NCBI GenBank assembly: GCA_015065425.1
Contig: SVQH01000009.1
Location: 28,641 to 92,640 of the forward strand
Length of the DNA: 64,000 bases
Direction: 5' to 3'
Origin: Oscillospiraceae bacterium
GTDB lineage: Bacteria > Bacillota > Clostridia > Oscillospirales > Acutalibacteraceae
How positions within the stretch are numbered: the stretch's first letter is position 1; the number at the start of each line of letters is the position of its first letter. Of the stretch, positions 15,905 through 24,169 are shown piece by piece. The notes below the pieces were generated by a model. That model was given only the letters and a program-made list of their open reading frames with translations, made no database searches and was not told the DNA's origin. Position numbers and translations under genes: made by a program.

Positions 15905-17431
15905 TTATTCTCCGAGCAGCTTCGGGAGCCAGTAAGCGGGAGTACAGCTCCAGGCGTGACATGCCGAGTTTATCTCGGGTGCATTATAAGGCGATTCAAA
16001 TTCATTTTCGGGGTTGAATATCTCGGGACAGCAGTCAAATCCCGCATCTGCTATTTTTCCCCAATAATTCTTAATGAATTCCAGTGCTTCGTTTTTAAGT
16101 CCCGAAGTATATAACGCCTCAATGTAATAGTGCATCATGTAGGGTGTTCTCATGGTAAACGGAGTTTTTATATCTTTTATTTTTGCACAAAGTGTTGCGG
16201 CTTGTTCATCCCGAAGTACTCCCGAAAGAACAGCCCATACCTGAGAGTGCTCAGATATCTGCCCCGAGGGAGTCGTAAATAATCCCGTTTTTTCGTCATA
16301 AAAACTGAGCAGAAGCTTTGATGCCGTATTAATTTCGGCTTCTGTTTTTTTGTTATCCTTGCCGAGTAATTCTCCGAGCTCCTTTAATTGCTTTAATGTA
16401 TAAATATATACTCCGAGTATAGCAGTTTTCTTGTCAAGGTCAGGGCACCAGTCAATGAAAGGGTGGAGATTTATTATGCCTGTATTTTTATCGATTTTTT
16501 CCGATACGGCTTCCATCTGCCGGTATGCGGTATCAAAAAGTTCTTCAATCAAGGAAATATCTCCCGTATTTTTGTAAAAGTCATAAAGACAAGAGATGAA
16601 AAACAGGGAATAATCACAGAAGGTCCACTCGTCAACGAATGGCGGTGAGTCAGGAAAAATACAGGGAGCTATCATTTTATGCTTACCTGTAGCCCCTGCA
16701 AAAAGATATATACATCTTTTTATCAGTGTGAGATTTCCGAATATACCGTAATCGGACATTGCCTGTAATTTCAGGTCACCTATCCACAGCCTTCTGTCTC
16801 TTTTCGGCCCGTCTTCAAATACATCCTGTTCACATTCTTTAAGTGTTTTTATGGACATATCATATATTTTTTTTAAGATTTCATCATCAGTTTTAAGTAC
16901 GGGTGCATCTTTTATATCGACTGCCGAAACTGTACAGACTTTCAAAGAAGACAGTTTTATGGGAAAAGCGGCATTGTCGGTTCTTTTTATTCTAAGATAT
17001 CTGAATGAATACCGTCTTTCAAGTGAGCCTTCACAAGGGGTAAACACATAAGAGCGTTCCTCATTCTGAAGCCAGCCTTTTCCGAGGCCTCCCTTATATT
17101 CTTCGGGTGATGCCGTTATTTCAAGAGGAAACTCCCCGAAAGAGAACTGAAGCTTTACAGGAGAGTCGGTTATTTTTACAAGCCCGTCATTATCGAGAGA
17201 GAAGCTTACATATCCCACAATGTGGTCATTGAAGTCAAATATTATTTCGTCACCCGCTGAAAGAGTAACGGGAAAGGATATCTTTTTATCTGCGATTGCA
17301 CGAAGCTCCTGAAAAGCATTTTTGTCATTTATAATTTTTACTGTTTTCTCAGGATATACAATGTGTTTTTTTAACGGTCTTTTAAGTTCTTCCGCCTTTT
17401 TCAGTAAGGCTTCATTGATAATAACTGCCAT
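15905..17431 (-). CDS. GH78-like alpha-L-rhamnosidase family protein
   Basis: This 508-residue protein has an N-terminal beta-sandwich region and a C-terminal six-hairpin (alpha/alpha)6 barrel. The central signature is FEDGPKRDRRLWIGDLKLQA, followed by FVDEWTFCDYS. This matches the GH78 pattern E-D-[GC]-P-x-R-[DE]-x-x-x-W-x-G-D with acidic residues that invert the glycosidic bond. No signal peptide is seen, so it probably acts on imported oligosaccharides. At about 500 residues it is short for GH78 (often 700-1100), so it may be a related family of the same fold. It has its own promoter, divergent from the sulfatase gene, with a shared inverted repeat. Confidence 0.75.
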   Translation of the reverse strand: MAVIINEALLKKAEELKRPLKKHIVYPEKTVKIINDKNAFQELRAIADKKISFPVTLSAGDEIIFDFNDHIVGYVSFSLDNDGLVKITDSPVKLQFSFGEFPLEITASPEEYKGGLGKGWLQNEERSYVFTPCEGSLERRYSFRYLRIKRTDNAAFPIKLSSLKVCTVSAVDIKDAPVLKTDDEILKKIYDMSIKTLKECEQDVFEDGPKRDRRLWIGDLKLQAMSDYGIFGNLTLIKRCIYLFAGATGKHKMIAPCIFPDSPPFVDEWTFCDYSLFFISCLYDFYKNTGDISLIEELFDTAYRQMEAVSEKIDKNTGIINLHPFIDWCPDLDKKTAILGVYIYTLKQLKELGELLGKDNKKTEAEINTASKLLLSFYDEKTGLFTTPSGQISEHSQVWAVLSGVLRDEQAATLCAKIKDIKTPFTMRTPYMMHYYIEALYTSGLKNEALEFIKNYWGKIADAGFDCCPEIFNPENEFESPYNAPEINSACHAWSCTPAYWLPKLLGE

Positions 17432-17454
17432 AAGGTAACCTCCTTTTATTTTTA

Positions 17455-17483
17455 ATTATAACAGTGCTTTATTTTTCCGTCAA
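17455..17483 (-). promoter_or_regulatory. Promoter of the GH78-like gene
   Basis: On the minus strand, TTGACG (17483-17478) and TATAAT (17460-17455) are spaced by 17 bases. AGGAGG then lies just ahead of the ATG at 17431. Confidence 0.8.
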
Positions 17484-17505
17484 TATAAAAGCCAGATAAA
17501 GCACT
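17463..17505. promoter_or_regulatory. Inverted repeat between divergent GH78 and sulfatase promoters (candidate operator)
   Basis: AGTGCTTTAT (17463-17472) and ATAAAGCACT (17496-17505) form a perfect 10-bp inverted repeat with a 23-base gap. The left arm lies in the spacer of the minus-strand promoter. The right arm ends three bases before the -35 box of the plus-strand promoter. This is well placed for one regulator to control both transcripts. No regulator gene is adjacent. Confidence 0.55.
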
Positions 17506-17507
17506 CC

Positions 17508-17535
17508 TTGACAATTTTCATATTTATAATATAAT
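17508..17535 (+). promoter_or_regulatory. Promoter of the sulfatase gene
   Basis: TTGACA (17508-17513) and TATAAT (17530-17535) have a 16-base spacer, about 25 bases before the ATG at 17560. Confidence 0.75.
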
Positions 17536-17559
17536 AAAAATAATACAGGAGGGGTCGTT

Positions 17560-19575
17560 ATGAAAAACAAAATTCAGCTTGATACGGGAAAGAAAATATT
17601 TCCGCTTATCCTTATGATAATCGGCATAGGTCTTATGCTGTCCTTGTGGATACTCAGACTCAACATCGTTGCTGTGGTATGTGTGGCTTTTATGTGCATA
17701 ATGTCAGCAGCCATAGTTCTGAGTATAATAATCAAGAACAAAGTATATGCCCCCATGATATTCGCTTATGCTGCCGCATCAATCGGTATTGTGGTATATT
17801 ATGTCATTTTCGGTGCAGATGCAGGCTTTGGTGCTTTTACATCGGGTTTTGCAGGTTTTTCTTCTGCCGAACACGCACTTTTTACGGGTGAGGGTAATTT
17901 CTTTACAAGACTTCTCGGAAATATCCTTCTGGTGCTTCCGACTGCTCTTTCATTATGGGGACTGTTTTTCGTAGCTAAGAAAACATTCAGTAAAGAAGCT
18001 GTAAAGAAAGCTGTTTCAGCCGTTTTATGTGTCCTTCTTCTCGGTACAAGTGTTTTTTATGTGCTTACAATGAATCTCCGTTCAAAACCCAATACAAAAA
18101 GACTCTGGGAAGGTCATGATGATTATCTTTCGGGTGTAAAAAAGAATGCCGACTCTTCTTCCCCCAACGTTCTTTTTATTATGATGGATGATCTTGGTTA
18201 CGGTGATATTTCTCTCAACGGGGCAATATATGAAACTCCCAATATTGACTCCATAGGTGAAAACGGACTCAATCTTACAAATTTCTATTCTGCCTATTCC
18301 GTGTGTTCTCCTGCCCGCTTCGCGGCTCTTACCGGAAGATACCCTTACAGAGGCTATGCAGATAATGTTATCTATCCCACAGTTGATACGCTGTCTCCCT
18401 TCGCACAGACACGTATATTCAATTCCATTGAAATGGGCAATAATGCCGACGGTATGCTCGGGGATGAAATCACTTTTGCGGAAACCTTCAAAGCTGCAGG
18501 TTATGCTACGGGTTGTTTCGGTAAATGGCATCTTGGCGATTACGGCGAATATCTTCCCACAAATCAGGGATTTGACTATTTCTACGGAAGTCATCATGTA
18601 AATGATATGACTCCCTTCTATCATGTAAAAGAAGAAAACGGCGAATGGGAAATAGTTCACGGTACGGATGAGCTTAAAGACCAGAGTCAGGCTACAAAAT
18701 GGATACATGATGAAATAACCGACTGGATAACCCAAAAAGCTGAAGCTGACGAGTCCTTTCTTGCTTACTATGCTTCTCCCTGGCCTCATGCTCCCGTTTA
18801 TGCAGGTGATGATTTTGACGGTACATCGGGGATGGGTACTTATGTTGACTGTGTTACCGAGTTTGACTATTATCTCGGTCAGCTTTTCGATACAATGGAA
18901 AAACTCGGCGTTCTTGAAGATACTGTAATAGTATTTACAAGTGACAACGGTCCTGCACTTGAAGGTTCCGTTAATGACCTCAGAGGCGGCAAGTACCTCG
19001 CTTACGAAGGCGGACAGAAGGTTCCCTTCATGATTCGCTGGGACAATGCTGACGGTGCTCTCGGGGAGACAGGAACGGAGAGGACGTCATCTGCAGTACT
19101 CGTTGACCTTTATCCCACACTTGTTGAACTCTGCGGTATTGAAGGAACAGACGGACAGAAAAATTATCTGCCCTCAGACAGAGTTATTGATGGTATATCA
19201 ATGGCAGCTCTTCTTAAAGAAGACAGTGTTATACATACTGAAGAACATCCCATTCTTCACATGAAACGTGAGGTTGTAAAAGCAGTACAGTATGCAATGC
19301 CCGTATCTGAAGTGGAAAAGCTTTATCCCGATTACGATTTCGATGTTCTTGCCGAAAACGATTATATTACTTTTAAGTATTTTGAAAAAATTCAGAATGA
19401 CAATTCGGCATTCTGGGATAAAAACCGTAAAAACTGGCTGCACATTCTCAATGATGACTATGCCGAGAATTACAACCGTACATCAGTTTATCCTGAAATT
19501 GCGGATATTTATAATGCAAAAATGCATGAAATTACCGATAATTTCAAGGATAACCGCAGAGGAATAATAGATTAA
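17560..19575 (+). CDS. Membrane-anchored type I sulfatase (Cys-type)
   Basis: This 671-residue protein has about five hydrophobic segments in residues 10-170, then an extracellular sulfatase domain. FIMMDDLGYGD (Asp210 and Asp211) binds the metal. The signature SVCSPARFAALTGRYP has Cys249, which must be converted to formylglycine. GCFGKWHLGD is the second sulfatase signature, and FTSDNGP supplies further ligands. It removes sulfate esters from glycans. The membrane layout resembles lipoteichoic acid synthases, but those use Thr in place of Cys. The next gene encodes the maturase needed for Cys-type enzymes. AGGAGGGG supports the start. The exact sulfated glycan is unknown. Confidence 0.9.
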   Translation: MKNKIQLDTGKKIFPLILMIIGIGLMLSLWILRLNIVAVVCVAFMCIMSAAIVLSIIIKNKVYAPMIFAYAAASIGIVVYYVIFGADAGFGAFTSGFAGFSSAEHALFTGEGNFFTRLLGNILLVLPTALSLWGLFFVAKKTFSKEAVKKAVSAVLCVLLLGTSVFYVLTMNLRSKPNTKRLWEGHDDYLSGVKKNADSSSPNVLFIMMDDLGYGDISLNGAIYETPNIDSIGENGLNLTNFYSAYSVCSPARFAALTGRYPYRGYADNVIYPTVDTLSPFAQTRIFNSIEMGNNADGMLGDEITFAETFKAAGYATGCFGKWHLGDYGEYLPTNQGFDYFYGSHHVNDMTPFYHVKEENGEWEIVHGTDELKDQSQATKWIHDEITDWITQKAEADESFLAYYASPWPHAPVYAGDDFDGTSGMGTYVDCVTEFDYYLGQLFDTMEKLGVLEDTVIVFTSDNGPALEGSVNDLRGGKYLAYEGGQKVPFMIRWDNADGALGETGTERTSSAVLVDLYPTLVELCGIEGTDGQKNYLPSDRVIDGISMAALLKEDSVIHTEEHPILHMKREVVKAVQYAMPVSEVEKLYPDYDFDVLAENDYITFKYFEKIQNDNSAFWDKNRKNWLHILNDDYAENYNRTSVYPEIADIYNAKMHEITDNFKDNRRGIID

Positions 19576-19582
19576 TAACAGG

Positions 19583-19613
19583 AAAAAGGCAGTAGTTTTT
19601 TACTGCCTTTTTT
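19583..19613 (+). terminator. Hairpin between sulfatase and maturase genes
   Basis: The arms AAAAAGGCAGTA and TACTGCCTTTTTT form a strong stem ending in a T-run. AGGAGG of the maturase gene follows at once. It probably lowers maturase expression relative to sulfatase rather than separating the two genes fully. Confidence 0.75.
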
Positions 19614-19627
19614 CAGGAGGATAAATT

Positions 19628-20719
19628 ATGCCGCCTGTTTCACTTATGATAAAACCCGCATCTTCTTTGTGCAATCTCTCATGTGAATACTGCTTTTACC
19701 GTGATGTTTCAGAACACCGTGAGCATCTCGGTTTTGGCATAATGGAAAAGGAAACTGCAGAGATACTTATAAAAAAAGCCCTCGCTTATGCAGACGGCGA
19801 AAGTGTTGCTTTTGCCTTTCAGGGCGGTGAGCCAACTCTTGCAGGACTTGATTTTTTTAAGTATTTTGTTGAAACGGTAAAAAAGTTCAATGAAAAGCAC
19901 AGTCCTGTTTTTTACGGAATGCAGACCAACGGAACCGTAATTGACAGAGAATGGGCGGCATTTCTTCATGAAAATTCTTTTCTTGTGGGGTTGAGCCTTG
20001 ACGGGGACTATGAAGGAAACAAATTCAGAAAAAAGCCTTCGGGGCAGAACTCTTTTTATAAAATAGTTTCCTGTGCCGAGCTTCTTAAAAAGCATAAGGT
20101 GGATTTTAATATTCTTACTGTTCTCACGGGCTTTTGTGCCGAAAACGGTGAGAGGATATATAAGTATTTCCGTGGCAAAGGCTTTCGTTATCTTCAGTTT
20201 ATTCCCTGTCTTCGTCCCTTCGGTTCGGACGAAAAAAGTGAGCTTTATATGACAGCGGAGCAATACGGAGATTTTCTGATAAAGGTTTTTAATCTCTATG
20301 TCAAAGACTATGTACGTCATGAGTATGTAAGTATCAGGCAATTTGATAACTGGGTGCGTTCATATCTGAGGCAGCCTACCGAACAGTGCGGAATTATGGG
20401 GCATTGCACACATCAGTATGTATCGGAAGCCAACGGAAATATATATCCCTGTGATTTTTACTGTACAGATGAGTATTTTCTCGGAAACATAAAAGACACC
20501 GATTTTAACGCAATGGAAAAATCGGAAACTGCAAAAAATTTCATTAAAGAAAGTCTTAAAGTACCCGAAAGATGCAAAAACTGTAATGTCTACGGACTTT
20601 GCAGGGGCGGCGGCTGTAAAAGGACACAGCTCAGCGAAGACTATTGCAGAGCATACAAAAGATTCTTTAATTCATGCCTTCCGCTTTTCAGAGTGTTTAT
20701 AAATGAAAGACCAAACTAA
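19628..20719 (+). CDS. Anaerobic sulfatase-maturating enzyme (radical SAM/SPASM)
   Basis: This 363-residue radical-SAM protein oxidises the active-site Cys of sulfatases to formylglycine without oxygen. The radical cluster motif is C15-x3-C19-x2-C22 (SSLCNLSCEYCFYRDV). FAFQGGEPTLAGLDFF (the GGEP motif) and SLDGDYEGN also fit. The C-terminal SPASM region has CGIMGHCTHQYVSEANG, IYPCDFYCTDEY, then CKNCNVYGLCRGGGCKR, the Cys set for two extra [4Fe-4S] clusters. Length and motif order match anSME enzymes. It is directly downstream of a Cys-type sulfatase, its expected substrate. Confidence 0.93.
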   Translation: MPPVSLMIKPASSLCNLSCEYCFYRDVSEHREHLGFGIMEKETAEILIKKALAYADGESVAFAFQGGEPTLAGLDFFKYFVETVKKFNEKHSPVFYGMQTNGTVIDREWAAFLHENSFLVGLSLDGDYEGNKFRKKPSGQNSFYKIVSCAELLKKHKVDFNILTVLTGFCAENGERIYKYFRGKGFRYLQFIPCLRPFGSDEKSELYMTAEQYGDFLIKVFNLYVKDYVRHEYVSIRQFDNWVRSYLRQPTEQCGIMGHCTHQYVSEANGNIYPCDFYCTDEYFLGNIKDTDFNAMEKSETAKNFIKESLKVPERCKNCNVYGLCRGGGCKRTQLSEDYCRAYKRFFNSCLPLFRVFINERPN

Positions 20720-20725
20720 AAAACT

Positions 20726-21114
20726 CAGCACATTTTAGTGTGATACTCCAAGCAAAGTATCACGCAACTCTGTTCACCTACGGCGAGTTGTATTGCTACG
20801 CAGTGTTATTCGGCTTTCAGCCGAGTGTTATTTGCTTCGCAAGTTACGGGCGAATAGAATATCACTAAGTCCCAAGGACTTAATATCACTTTCGCGAACG
20901 CGAAAATATCACGCTGACTTTAGTCAGCATATCACTTAACATACAAAATGAAAGAGAAGGCTCGTTACTAAACGAATCTTCTCTTTTCTGTTGGTAGTGG
21001 GTTTGGGCTACTGCCCAACTGCATTTGTACATACAAATGCGATGCTGGTTCTTCTTAACAAGAATTGAAAGAATTTTCAAATCCTCCGCTAAGGACATCA
21101 CACTTTTGGTGCTG
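20726..21114. repeat. Hairpin-array element A with terminal inverted repeats (MITE-like)
   Basis: No credible gene lies here. The ends are imperfect inverted repeats: CAGCACATTTTAGTGTGAT (20726-20744) and ATCACACTTTTGGTGCTG (21097-21114), with outward A6/T6 tracts. Between them are at least a dozen short perfect hairpins, for example CGGCT/AGCCG (20811-20823), AAGTCC/GGACTT (20867-20881), TTTCGCG/CGCGAAA (20890-20905), GCTGACT/AGTCAGC (20913-20928), GCATTTGTA/TACAAATGC (21021-21040) and TTGAAA/TTTCAA (21065-21080). In the left half they are separated by a recurring TATCAC or similar linker. A 9-bp plus 5-bp stem lies at 20951-20986. It resembles a miniature inverted-repeat element or a highly structured RNA. 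A similar element lies at 25276-25547. Confidence 0.7.
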
Positions 21115-21122
21115 TGCTTTTT

Positions 21123-23573
21123 TCATACTATTGTATACGCGGTAAGAGAAATGTCATCACATTTTTTATCTGTTGCAGGTCTGAAGAAAATCTTTCTTGT
21201 TTCCCCCGGAAGAAGGGAAAAGTAATTATCGCTGAAAATAAATTCTCCTTCCAGTTCAACTGCGTGTGTATATTTATCTGAATACACGGTTATGCTGTTT
21301 TCGGTTTTTTCAGTAACCGTAAGACTGTTACAGGGAACAAGGGGGAGTGTACCGTCTTTATAAAATGAGCGGTCATGTCCGTTTTTATAATATGCATCAC
21401 ATATAACAATGGCATCTTCGGGAATTACTTGAAGGGGAAGCGAGAGAACCTTTTGTGATTCTTGCCTTTGTGAAATTACATCGAATTCTCTTATATCTGT
21501 AAGCTTTTCAGCTTTAAGATATGATATCTTAAGGGTGATTTCTTCATTTTCAAGAGAATCGTTGCAGACATATATATTATATCCGTCTTTTTTATCAATG
21601 GAGGTAATAATGTTACCTGCACAGCGTTTGAAACTGTAAAAAGAAGCCTTCGGCAGACAGTAATAATCTACAAAAGCCCATCCGCTTGAAGCCGGCCAGC
21701 AGTCGTTCCACATCCAGTAAACGATACCGTTTATAAAGCCTCTGTTTCTGCGGATATTTTCCATCGATATCCTTATCCACTCATACTGGATATACTTCAT
21801 CTTGAAATAGCGGTCATGTCCGTCTGTAAAATCTCCCGTAACCTTCTTTGTAAAGTTGAGAAGAACATCAAACAGTGAAAATGAAAGTGCAGGATTACTT
21901 TTTGTGTGATAATTCCACATATCATCACTTTCATATATGTCCTCATCTGTCATGAATTTTCTGAGAGAGGGGAGAGATACCGCTCCGGTTGTGGGTTCTT
22001 CCGCAATAAAACGGGCGAGATATTGTGAAAAATGTTCCTTATAATCTTTCATGTCGCTGTCCATTATGTAGGGGAATATGGAACAGCCGAGATACTGTGT
22101 GTTATGTGTCGTACCTGCTGTTTTTGATGCATAGGGAGTGCCGCCGCAGGGACTTGAAAGCAGAAAACGGCGTTTCGGGTCAAGGCGGTTGAGAACAGGG
22201 AAAATACCCTTGTGTATGGCTGTTCTGCCGTGATAATCCTCGGCTTCGTCAAAGCCGTTTACAGCATTTTCATTGTCTCCCGACCACCACATAAGACAGG
22301 GATGATTTCTTAAGGCAAGGGCTGCAAATTCTGTCTCTTTCTTTATCTGCTCTATAAAAGAATCTTCATATTCGGGATAATCTCCGCATGCCATAAGAAA
22401 ATCCTGAGTAACAAGAATACCGAGCCTGTCACATTCATTGTAAAAATGCTGCTTTTCAAAAATTCCGCCGCCCCAGACACGAAGCATATTGAGATTTGCT
22501 TCTTTTGCAAGTTCAAGGAGAGTTGTAATCTTTTCGTCTGTTTCTTCCGACAAAAGGGGTTCTGAAGGTACCCAGTTTGCCCCCTTGCACATGACGGGAA
22601 TGTTATTGACAATCAACTGAAAACCTGAAAATTCCTCGTTTCTGTCATATTCTCTGCCGCTTATAGAGTCTTTGATTTCAATGCATTTATTATAATATGG
22701 GCTGCCTTCTTTGTCGGGAAGCTCCGATATATGCACTGTCCTTATACCGAAGATGAATTCTCTGCCGCAGAGAATAAGCTTATATAGGGGCTGCTTACCC
22801 AGTCCTGCAGGATACCACAGCTTTGCATCGGGTATATTGATGTAAGTTTTAAGATAGTTTTCTTTTCTGAAAAAACGGTGTTTATAGATGCTTTTGCCGT
22901 CGGGAGAGATAATTTCCATGTCTGCAAAAGCACCGTTTTCATATCCTGAAAATTCAGCTTCTACAACAATTTCTGCCCATTTGTCACTGATGCATTCGGT
23001 ATATATGTATGCATTTTCAACTTTGAAGCCGTCGGAGGTGTCTATATATACATCTCTCCATATACCGCAGGTTACATATCTTGCCACCCAGTCCCAGCCG
23101 TAGGTACACTGAATCCTCCTTGTATGCATTCTCTCGCAGGTAAATGCTCCCGGACAGTGGGGAAGTCCTTCAACAGTTTTTACGGGAGAGTGAAAACAAA
23201 CACTGAGGAGATTTTCTCCTTCACTGAGATATTCTGCAATGTCAAAAGAGTGAGAAATGAACATATTGTCGGTCTTTCCGAGAAGATTGCCGTTCAGATA
23301 TATATCACAGTATGTATCAAGTCCTTCAAAAACCAGCTTTGCTGTTTTCGGTTTTTGTTCCATCCGGAATACCTTTGAATATTCCCAGTCCTTTTCTTCT
23401 ATCCATTGGCATTTGTCTGTATTGTCACGGTAATATATATCTTCCGGTATCCTTATCCCCTTAAGATCCGAATGCACACAGCCGGGAACCGTTGCATTGA
23501 AAGAGAATTCTGTTGATTTGTCTGAATCAATACATTTACCGAGCCAGATGCCGTTAAGATTTATTTTTTTCAT
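21123..23573 (-). CDS. GH2 beta-mannosidase
   Basis: This 816-residue enzyme begins with the GH2 sugar-binding domain (NLNGIWLGKCIDSD; LVFEGLDTYCDIYLNGNLLG). It continues through RIQCTYGWDWVARYVTCGIW, a strong beta-mannosidase marker, to the TIM barrel with MLRVWGGGIFEKQHFYNECD. The acid/base Glu is in LMWWSGDNENAV and the likely nucleophile Glu is in FIAEEPTTGA. It releases mannose from beta-mannosides such as those from N-glycans or mannans. No signal peptide is present, so it should be cytoplasmic. It has its own promoter and no adjacent sugar transporter. Length is normal for the family. Confidence 0.9.
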   Translation of the reverse strand: MKKINLNGIWLGKCIDSDKSTEFSFNATVPGCVHSDLKGIRIPEDIYYRDNTDKCQWIEEKDWEYSKVFRMEQKPKTAKLVFEGLDTYCDIYLNGNLLGKTDNMFISHSFDIAEYLSEGENLLSVCFHSPVKTVEGLPHCPGAFTCERMHTRRIQCTYGWDWVARYVTCGIWRDVYIDTSDGFKVENAYIYTECISDKWAEIVVEAEFSGYENGAFADMEIISPDGKSIYKHRFFRKENYLKTYINIPDAKLWYPAGLGKQPLYKLILCGREFIFGIRTVHISELPDKEGSPYYNKCIEIKDSISGREYDRNEEFSGFQLIVNNIPVMCKGANWVPSEPLLSEETDEKITTLLELAKEANLNMLRVWGGGIFEKQHFYNECDRLGILVTQDFLMACGDYPEYEDSFIEQIKKETEFAALALRNHPCLMWWSGDNENAVNGFDEAEDYHGRTAIHKGIFPVLNRLDPKRRFLLSSPCGGTPYASKTAGTTHNTQYLGCSIFPYIMDSDMKDYKEHFSQYLARFIAEEPTTGAVSLPSLRKFMTDEDIYESDDMWNYHTKSNPALSFSLFDVLLNFTKKVTGDFTDGHDRYFKMKYIQYEWIRISMENIRRNRGFINGIVYWMWNDCWPASSGWAFVDYYCLPKASFYSFKRCAGNIITSIDKKDGYNIYVCNDSLENEEITLKISYLKAEKLTDIREFDVISQRQESQKVLSLPLQVIPEDAIVICDAYYKNGHDRSFYKDGTLPLVPCNSLTVTEKTENSITVYSDKYTHAVELEGEFIFSDNYFSLLPGETRKIFFRPATDKKCDDISLTAYTIV

Positions 23574-23601
23574 TGTTTTTTCCTTTTACGGTTTTTATTT
23601 T

Positions 23602-23630
23602 ACTATATCACATAAAAACTGATTTTTCAA
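23602..23630 (-). promoter_or_regulatory. Promoter of the beta-mannosidase gene
   Basis: On the minus strand, TTGAAA (23630-23625) and TATAGT (23607-23602) are spaced by 17 bases. AAAAGGAAA precedes the ATG at 23573. Confidence 0.65.
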
Positions 23631-23706
23631 TTTGTCATTGCAAGTAAATTATGCAGAAAATCCACATTTAAGAATATCTTAAGTTTCGGCTTGTAAAGTG
23701 AAATTG

Positions 23707-23724
23707 ATAATAGCGTACTATTAT
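23707..23724. promoter_or_regulatory. Palindrome upstream of the small membrane operon
   Basis: ATAATAG and CTATTAT form a perfect 7-bp inverted repeat around CGTA, 27 bases before the ATG at 23751. It could be an operator. No regulator is adjacent. Confidence 0.35.
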
Positions 23725-23750
23725 TAAATAAACGAAAAAAAGGTGATGTT

Positions 23751-24017
23751 ATGTTTGATGTTACATATTTTATTGTAGGCTTGCTTCAGAAACTCATTTT
23801 TATTATTCCCATAGCATCTGTTTTGGTTTTTATTATTGCTCTTGTTATTTATAATGTAAAAAAGAAAACGCTTTCCTCTTCATCTGAACAAAAGGACATT
23901 GATAAACTGAAGAGGCTAAAACTTTTTGTGAAAATTTCAGGTGTTATTGCCGCTGTATTTGTCTTTATTCTTGTTGTACTTGTCGGTCTGTTTTTTATGT
24001 TTATGAATAATATGTGA
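23751..24017 (+). CDS. Small two-helix membrane protein
   Basis: This 88-residue protein has one hydrophobic segment at about residues 14-35 (IFIIPIASVLVFIIALVIYN) and a second at about 61-85 (ISGVIAAVFVFILVVLVGLF). They are separated by a basic, Lys-rich loop. No family is recognised. AAAAAGGTGATG upstream supports the start. It is the first of three genes (with the 46-residue protein and the PstS-like protein), so a role in assembling or sensing with that binding protein is possible but unproven. Confidence 0.7.
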   Translation: MFDVTYFIVGLLQKLIFIIPIASVLVFIIALVIYNVKKKTLSSSSEQKDIDKLKRLKLFVKISGVIAAVFVFILVVLVGLFFMFMNNM

Positions 24018-24027
24018 GGTAAATGAG

Positions 24028-24168
24028 ATGAGCGGAAAATTATTCAGAAGAATACTTATAATTATTCTGTCTTTATGTATACTTCTCAGCACCGCACATG
24101 TAGCTTATGTCGTTTTTGCATATCAGAACAGCTCAATAATTTATTTTATTTCAAAGGAGCTGTGGTGA
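24028..24168 (+). CDS. Short membrane protein, 46 residues
   Basis: The ATG at 24028 lies 10 bases after the previous stop, with GAGGTAA upstream. The stop overlaps the spacing of the next gene's ribosome site, with one base to the ATG at 24170. The protein has one hydrophobic segment (RRILIIILSLCILLSTAHVA, residues 7-26) with a positive start, so a single-pass protein or signal sequence is likely. The tight packing between two genes supports translation. No family is recognised. Confidence 0.55.
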   Translation: MSGKLFRRILIIILSLCILLSTAHVAYVVFAYQNSSIIYFISKELW

Positions 24169-24169
24169 T

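Noticed and set aside
18082-18789. Long minus-strand frame opposite the sulfatase gene
   Set aside because: It overlaps the metal-binding and Cys249 region of a clear sulfatase on the other strand; a shadow frame.
20886-21101. Minus-strand open frame of 71 codons inside hairpin element A
   Set aside because: It lies wholly within the hairpin array, has no ribosome site, and its residues are dictated by the stem-loops.
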